A DNA stretch of 64,000 nucleotides from Streptomyces sp. CoH27 (GTDB lineage Bacteria > Actinomycetota > Actinomycetes > Streptomycetales > Streptomycetaceae): the NCBI RefSeq assembly GCF_020181035.1, contig NZ_JAIQYY010000008.1, positions 52,791-116,790 of the forward strand, in the 5' to 3' direction. A program made the translations under genes and the position numbers. This document shows, one piece after another, positions 60,746 through 64,000 of the stretch (within the stretch, counting starts at the first letter, position 1; every line of letters starts with the position of its first letter). The notes below the pieces were generated by a model, which saw nothing but the letters and a program-made list of their open reading frames with translations, did not search any database and was not told the DNA's origin.

Positions 60746-61132
60746 TCACGGTCGCTGCTCCGGCGGACGAGCCGCTCGTTCGTCGCGCTCCGGTTGGGGG
60801 TGACCGGTCGCCTGCAGGAAGGGGGCGGTGTGGCGCTCGGGACGGTGGGCTCCCTTGGCCGGGACGCGGCTGCGAGGAGCTTCCGTGTCGCCCGACAAGG
60901 GGATGGGGCGCCGCGCCACGAGGCGGCCGACCCAGCGCCGGCCGCAGTGTTCGCAGGGTGGGGCGCCGGCCGGGGTGTAGGGGGACGGGACGGCCGTGTT
61001 GTCCCGGTAGAAGTACTCCCACTCGGCGTCGAGGGCGTCCCGGTAACGCTGGACGTCGTAGTCGACGCTCCAGCGGTGCCAGCACATGCCGCAGGTGAAC
61101 TCGACACGCTCGACGGCAAGTTCGGTGATCAC
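60746..61132 (-). CDS. small zinc-ribbon-like hypothetical protein
   Basis: The protein has 128 residues. Two C-x-x-C pairs (CGMCWHRWSVDYDV and CEHCGRRW) about 40 residues apart could hold one zinc. The last 50 residues are Pro/Arg-rich and probably disordered. The GTG start overlaps the STAS gene stop by four bases, so they are co-transcribed. Function is unknown. Confidence 0.72.
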   Translation of the reverse strand: MITELAVERVEFTCGMCWHRWSVDYDVQRYRDALDAEWEYFYRDNTAVPSPYTPAGAPPCEHCGRRWVGRLVARRPIPLSGDTEAPRSRVPAKGAHRPERHTAPFLQATGHPQPERDERAARPPEQRP

Positions 61133-61470
61133 TGCCCGGCACCTCCTGTCCGGTCGGCGGAGAGGGCTCGTGGTGCGGCGAGGGCTGCGGCGAGCGTGGC
61201 GTGGAGGGGCATGACCCGGGCGACTTTGCTGCCCTGGAGGATCCGCACGACCCGCCCTTCGGGACAGACCAGCCGCAGTTCCCCTTGGTCCTCGCGCAGC
61301 GGGGTGCGGATGGACATGAGGGTGCTCAGTGCCTCGGCATCGGCGTAGGCCAGCTCGGACAGGTCCGCGATCAGGTGGGGGGAGTGCGTGTGCCGCCTGG
61401 TCACGTCTGCCACGACGTCACGCAGCTGGTGGGCGGTCGTGGTGTCGAGTTCCCCCTTGGTCTCCCTCAC
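61129..61470 (-). CDS. STAS-domain protein lacking the usual phosphorylation site
   Basis: The protein has 113 residues from a GTG. The STAS fold is suggested by GELDTTTAHQLRDVVADVT and HLIADLSELAYADAEALSTLMSI. In anti-sigma-factor antagonists the loop after the second strand reads D-S-S or D-S-A with a phosphorylatable Ser; here it is D-A-E-A. The N-terminal first strand is also nearly absent. It may be a constitutive or degenerate antagonist. Confidence 0.72.
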   Translation of the reverse strand: MRETKGELDTTTAHQLRDVVADVTRRHTHSPHLIADLSELAYADAEALSTLMSIRTPLREDQGELRLVCPEGRVVRILQGSKVARVMPLHATLAAALAAPRALSADRTGGAGQ

Positions 61471-61655
61471 GGCCCAGCCCGTGCTCCCTGTGCGACGCCA
61501 GGAACAGAGCCATGGTCTGCTCCGTCTCCCGCCGCTCGATGCCCGTCGTCGGGCCGCCGCACGGGAGGCGCTGCACCACGTGCGGCGGCCTTACCGCTGT
61601 CCTGGGTACCTGTACGGTTCGTCCCTCCTTTCTGCCGCTCGTCTCTTCGCGGCGG

Positions 61656-62084
61656 TCAGCTCGTGATCTGCCTGGCCTCTTCGTCTCCCCGGCTGATCTC
61701 GATGCGGCGCGGCCTGGCCTCCTCCATCACCGGGATGTGCAGGGTGAGCACGCCCGCGTCGTACTTCGCGCTGATCTTCTCCGGATCGAGCGACTCGCCC
61801 AGGAACAGCTGACGGCTGAAGACGCCGTGCGGCCGCTCGGCCACGAGCAGGTCGGCTTCCTTGGCGTCCGGGCCGAGTCGCTCCGCCCGCACGGTCAGGA
61901 CGTTGCGCTCGACGTCGAGATCGACGGTGTCCGGGTCGACGCCGGGCAGGTCGAAGTGGACGATGAAGGCGTCCCCGCTCCGGTAAGCGTCCCTCGGCAT
62001 GGGGGCCGGCCGGGCGAGGGTGCCGAACATCTGCTGGGTGAGCCGGTCGAGGTCCCGGAAGGGGTCCGTGCGGATGAGCACCAT
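61656..62084 (-). CDS. Hsp20/alpha-crystallin family small heat-shock protein
   Basis: The protein has 142 residues with AAAGGAG ahead of the ATG. The alpha-crystallin domain spans about 35-130 (AFIVHFDLPGVDPDTVDLDVERNVLTVRAER, then GVFSRQLFLGESLDPEKISAKYDAGVLTLHIP), ending in a short tail. These oligomeric holdases bind unfolding proteins. It is transcribed from a divergent promoter sharing an HspR-type operator with the J-domain/dnaK genes. Confidence 0.94.
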   Translation of the reverse strand: MVLIRTDPFRDLDRLTQQMFGTLARPAPMPRDAYRSGDAFIVHFDLPGVDPDTVDLDVERNVLTVRAERLGPDAKEADLLVAERPHGVFSRQLFLGESLDPEKISAKYDAGVLTLHIPVMEEARPRRIEISRGDEEARQITS

Positions 62085-62169
62085 CGTTCAGCTCCTTTCG
62101 CCTGGTGGGCACCGGTTCGTCGGCACTTCGCCGGTCCGGGCTCCGGGAGCCCGGAGTGCCTTCGACACC

Positions 62170-62220
62170 CCTATACCTCGTCGAGCTGGACTTGACAAGA
62201 GGGCACTCAAGTTTTATCTA
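62170..62220. promoter_or_regulatory. divergent heat-shock promoters sharing one HAIR (HspR) operator
   Basis: CTTGACA-N7-ACTCAAG (62191-62211) is one base pair-set short of the HspR operator CTTGAGT-N7-ACTCAAG. It overlaps two near-consensus promoters. Rightward: TTGACA (62192-62197), 17 bases, TATCTA (62215-62220). Leftward: TTGTCA (62193-62198), 17 bases, TATAGG (62170-62175). Repression of both the hsp20 gene and the J-domain/dnaK genes by HspR is therefore likely. Confidence 0.82.
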
Positions 62221-62278
62221 GACTTATAGGCAGGTTGGTCCGAAATCGCAGCTCACAGCGGTCGAGGAGGTGGCCTGG

Positions 62279-62629
62279 ATGGAGATGCCGGACCTGTATG
62301 AGGAGCTGGGGGTGGAGCCCTCGGCCACGGTCGAGGTGATCACGTCCGCCTTCCGGCGTCAGGTACGGGAGCTGCGCCCCGACACCCGGGTGGATGCCCT
62401 CACGGCGGAACGGTTCGGGCGGCTGCGCTCGGCGTACGAGACGCTGCGCGATCCCCTTCGGCGCGCGGCCTATGACCAGACGTACGAGCGCGCGTACCGC
62501 AGCCCGGTCGAGTCTCCCCGGGCTCCGGCACCGCCCCGGCCGCCCCGCAGGTTCGTCGTCGTACTCGGCACCACAGCCCCCGAACCGCCCTTGCGCGCGG
62601 GTCCGGTCCGATGGGAGCCCCACAGGTGA
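62279..62629 (+). CDS. J-domain-like protein with variant HPD motif
   Basis: The ATG at 62279 with GGAGG eight bases upstream gives 116 residues. Residues 1-70 follow the J-domain pattern (DLYEELGVEPSATVEVITSAFRRQVRELRPD, then RFGRLRSAYETLRDPLRRAAYD). The catalytic H-P-D is R-P-D here; His is normally needed to stimulate DnaK ATPase. The tail is Pro/Arg-rich, with no Gly/Phe or zinc domain. It is encoded 51 bases upstream of dnaK in the same heat-shock operon. Confidence 0.85.
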   Translation: MEMPDLYEELGVEPSATVEVITSAFRRQVRELRPDTRVDALTAERFGRLRSAYETLRDPLRRAAYDQTYERAYRSPVESPRAPAPPRPPRRFVVVLGTTAPEPPLRAGPVRWEPHR

Positions 62630-62680
62630 ACGAGGCCCTGGCAGGCAGGGCATGGACATGGTCGAGGAGGGAGATTCCAG

Positions 62681-64000
62681 ATGGCGCGTCCGGTCGGTAT
62701 TGACCTCGGTACGACGAACTCGGTGGTCTCGGTCCTGGAGGGCGGCGAGCCCACCGTCATCACCAACACGGAGGGAGCACGGACCACGCCGTCGGTCGTG
62801 GCGTTCGCCAAGAACGGCGAAGTTCTCGTGGGGGAAGTCGCCAAGCGGCAGGCGGTGACCAACGTGGAGCGCACCGCCCGCTCGGTCAAGCGGCACATGG
62901 GGGACCATGCGTGGCGGTTCCCGGATCACGGTGACATCGACGGCAAGCGGTACACCGCACAGGAGATCTCCGCGCGGGTGCTGCAGAAGCTGAAGCGGGA
63001 CGCCGAGGCGTATCTCGCGGAGGACGTCACCGACGCCGTCGTCACCGTACCGGCCTACTTCGACGACTCGCAGCGGCAGGCGACGAAGGAGGCCGGTGAG
63101 ATCGCGGGACTGAACGTCCTGCGGATCATCAACGAGCCGACGGCGGCGGCACTGGCGTACGGTCTGGACAAGGAGAACGACCAGACGGTCCTCGTCTTCG
63201 ACCTGGGCGGCGGCACCTTCGACGTGTCCCTGCTGGAGATGGGCGAGGGCGTCATCGAGGTGAAGGCCACCAACGGCGACACGCACCTGGGAGGTGACGA
63301 CTGGGACCAGCGGATCGTGGACCACCTGGTCAAGCAGTTCAAGAACGGCTACGGCGTCGACCTGTCCAAGGACAAGATGGCAGTTCAGCGACTGCGCGAG
63401 GCGGCGGAGAAGGCCAAGATCGAGCTGTCCAGCTCCTCGGAGACCACGATCAACCTGCCCTACATCACGGCCTCCGCGGAGGGTCCGCTGCACCTGGACG
63501 AGAAGCTCACCCGCGCCCAGTTCCAGCAGCTGACGTCCGACCTGCTGGAGCGGTGCAAGGGGCCGTTCCACAACGCGGTCAAGGATGCCGGGATCAAGGT
63601 GTCCGACATCAACCACGTGATCCTGGTGGGCGGTTCGACGCGGATGCCGGCGGTCACCGATCTGGTGCGGGATCTGACCGGCAAGGACCCGCACAAGGGC
63701 GTCAACCCCGACGAGGTGGTGGCGGTCGGTGCCTCGCTCCAGGCCGGTGTGCTCAAGGGCGAGGTCAAGGACGTCCTGCTGCTCGACGTGACCCCGCTGT
63801 CCCTCGGTATCGAGACCAAGGGCGGCATCATGACCAAGCTGATCGAGCGCAACACCACGATCCCGACCCGCCGTTCGGAGATCTTCACCACCGCCGAGGA
63901 CAACCAGCCGTCGGTGACCGTGCAGGTCTACCAGGGCGAGCGCGAGATCGCGGCGTACAACAAGAAGCTCGGCATGTTCGAGCTGACCGGTCTGCCGCCG
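62681..64000 (+). CDS. dnaK: Hsp70 chaperone DnaK (3' partial)
   Basis: The ATG follows GAGGAGGG; 440 codons are in the window and the gene runs off the right edge. Hsp70 signatures are present: [28 protein letters not shown] and [18 protein letters not shown], then the interdomain linker [15 protein letters not shown] and the start of the substrate-binding domain. It sits with a J-domain protein and hsp20, without grpE so far, so it is probably a second dnaK beside the main dnaK-grpE-dnaJ-hspR operon. Confidence 0.95.
   Translation, partial: MARPVGIDLGTTNSVVSVLEGGEPTVITNTEGARTTPSVVAFAKNGEVLVGEVAKRQAVTNVERTARSVKRHMGDHAWRFPDHGDIDGKRYTAQEISARVLQKLKRDAEAYLAEDVTDAVVTVPAYFDDSQRQATKEAGEIAGLNVLRIINEPTAAALAYGLDKENDQTVLVFDLGGGTFDVSLLEMGEGVIEVKATNGDTHLGGDDWDQRIVDHLVKQFKNGYGVDLSKDKMAVQRLREAAEKAKIELSSSSETTINLPYITASAEGPLHLDEKLTRAQFQQLTSDLLERCKGPFHNAVKDAGIKVSDINHVILVGGSTRMPAVTDLVRDLTGKDPHKGVNPDEVVAVGASLQAGVLKGEVKDVLLLDVTPLSLGIETKGGIMTKLIERNTTIPTRRSEIFTTAEDNQPSVTVQVYQGEREIAAYNKKLGMFELTGLPP

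Noticed and set aside
1..64000. tRNA or rRNA genes
   Set aside because: I scanned for cloverleaf-like and rRNA-like stretches and found none, but short RNA genes could be missed without a covariance search.

Overview
The window is high-GC actinobacterial DNA from a Streptomyces chromosome. Almost every codon ends in G or C, and the first 23 kb keep a gene order I recognise from Streptomyces (folP-folB-folK, folE, ftsH, hpt, tilS, dacB, ppa, tipA, gadB). No rRNA, tRNA or CRISPR array was seen. Starts were chosen from ribosome-binding sites, overlaps and family length.

Layout. (1) 1-15.1 kb is core: a lysyltransferase-like membrane protein (cut by the left edge), the folate genes folP, folB, folK and a DUF3180 protein, then leftward folE, ftsH, hpt, tilS, a zinc metalloprotease and dacB, then rightward ppa and a ThrE-type exporter. 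(2) 15.1-25.9 kb holds DedA and YbjQ proteins, the thiostrepton-responsive regulator tipA with its promoter, glutamate decarboxylase, a PadR regulator, a RelE/Phd toxin-antitoxin pair, an aldehyde dehydrogenase, a WhiJ/AbaA-like trio (XRE-DUF5753 regulator, small ATPase, DUF397 protein) and a VOC-ArsR-SRPBCC operon. (3) 26-28 kb carries a long TnpB-like RuvC nuclease with an intact D/E/D triad. (4) 28-40.3 kb has lipoproteins, a DUF2786 protein, an S41 peptidase beside an ArsR-type regulator, LysE, an HTH-Clp_N fusion with a clear operator/promoter, a family-A DNA polymerase, a large AfsR/SARP regulator and a glycosyltransferase.

(5) 41.2-50.0 kb is the most interesting part: a compact, tightly coupled biosynthetic operon. 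It encodes an adenylation-carrier didomain, a P450, an MbtH protein, two SDRs (the second lacking its catalytic Tyr/Lys), an AMP-forming ligase, a threonine-synthase-like PLP enzyme and a DadA-like FAD oxidase. The first part has the order of novH-I-J-K-L of aminocoumarin clusters, which makes a beta-keto aromatic aminoacyl thioester, but the rest of an aminocoumarin cluster is absent. To its right lie a metallophosphoesterase broken by one in-frame TGA, a TetR/MFS efflux pair with a double operator, a decayed LuxR/MFS pair, and a second, Firmicutes-like seryl-tRNA synthetase that could be a resistance enzyme.

(6) 56-64 kb holds a two-component system, a lipase-maturation-factor protein, a STAS protein and a small heat-shock locus. 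In that locus divergent promoters for hsp20 and for a J-domain protein plus dnaK share one HspR-type HAIR operator. dnaK runs off the right edge.
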